DNA of 6,712 nt, from NCBI GenBank assembly GCA_005240025.1, contig SBBK01000116.1, forward strand, positions 1 through 6,712. The letters run 5' to 3'. The DNA is from an archaeon (GTDB lineage Archaea > Thermoproteota > Nitrososphaeria > Nitrososphaerales > Nitrosopumilaceae). The notes below the pieces were generated by a model. It searched no databases and was not told where the DNA came from. It was given only the letters and a program-made list of their open reading frames with translations. Of this stretch, positions 6,612 to 6,712 are shown piece by piece. Positions within the stretch are counted from its first letter, which is position 1. Each line of letters begins with the position of its first letter. The position numbers and the translations under genes are program-made.

Positions 6612-6712
6612 AATTCACATTAAAACAAAACTCATCATGCTGAGTATTGTCATAAAAAACCGGGCACAACCGGTGAAATACTGGTGCCCAAAACCACGAA
6701 ACGGTATTTCTA

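Noticed and set aside
6662..6689. GGGCAC/GTGCCC hairpin as a terminator or RNA element
   Set aside because: The stem is only six pairs with a 16-base loop and no T-run follows on either strand.
6637..6712. Possible start of a plus-strand gene at the right edge (MLSIVIKNRAQ...)
   Set aside because: Only 25 codons are visible, both minus-strand alternatives are also partly open, and no family is recognisable, so it cannot be supported.
1..6712. CRISPR arrays, tRNA or rRNA genes, insertion sequences
   Set aside because: No spaced repeats, no cloverleaf-like sequence, and no transposase or terminal inverted repeats were seen on either strand.

Overview
The window looks like chromosomal DNA of an ammonia-oxidising-type archaeon (Nitrososphaerota/Thaumarchaeota). 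The grounds are the moderately AT-rich composition, a short winged-helix protein of the type abundant in that group, an archaeal TATA element at the distance expected for a leaderless mRNA, and a DUR3-type urea-transporter module. The assignment comes from recognising families and motifs by eye, not from a search, and no genus is claimed.

Layout. Bases 1-189 hold an open frame running in from the left edge (possible cupredoxin tail, low confidence, with a His/Asn/Thr tandem repeat). Its stop overlaps the TTG start of a 102-residue winged-helix protein (186-494, +). Everything else is on the minus strand. Read in its direction of transcription, it begins with a large 889-residue fusion (6540 to 3871) of a complete DUR3-like sodium:solute symporter module, two extra membrane helices and a histidine kinase. 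A 159-base intergenic stretch follows, with repeats and a promoter. Next is a membrane-anchored matrixin-like zinc protease (3711 to 2881; probable true start 3696). Its stop overlaps by four bases the GTG start of a second, 784-residue histidine kinase (2884 to 530) with ten membrane helices, a PAS domain and an intact catalytic core. This kinase converges on the winged-helix gene. The right edge (6541-6712) is intergenic upstream sequence.

How the parts may work together. The window is a signalling island: two membrane sensor kinases and a secreted-side protease, with no receiver-domain protein in view. The urea-transporter/kinase fusion suggests a nutrient 'transceptor', as in bacterial CbrA, but built on the DUR3 branch. 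Its two residues at the Na2 sodium site are alanines where transporters of this family normally have Ser/Thr, so it may sense more than it transports. The protease and second kinase are probably translated together, which suggests a linked extracytoplasmic function. These functional links are inference. The fusion, the overlap and the motifs are read directly from the sequence.
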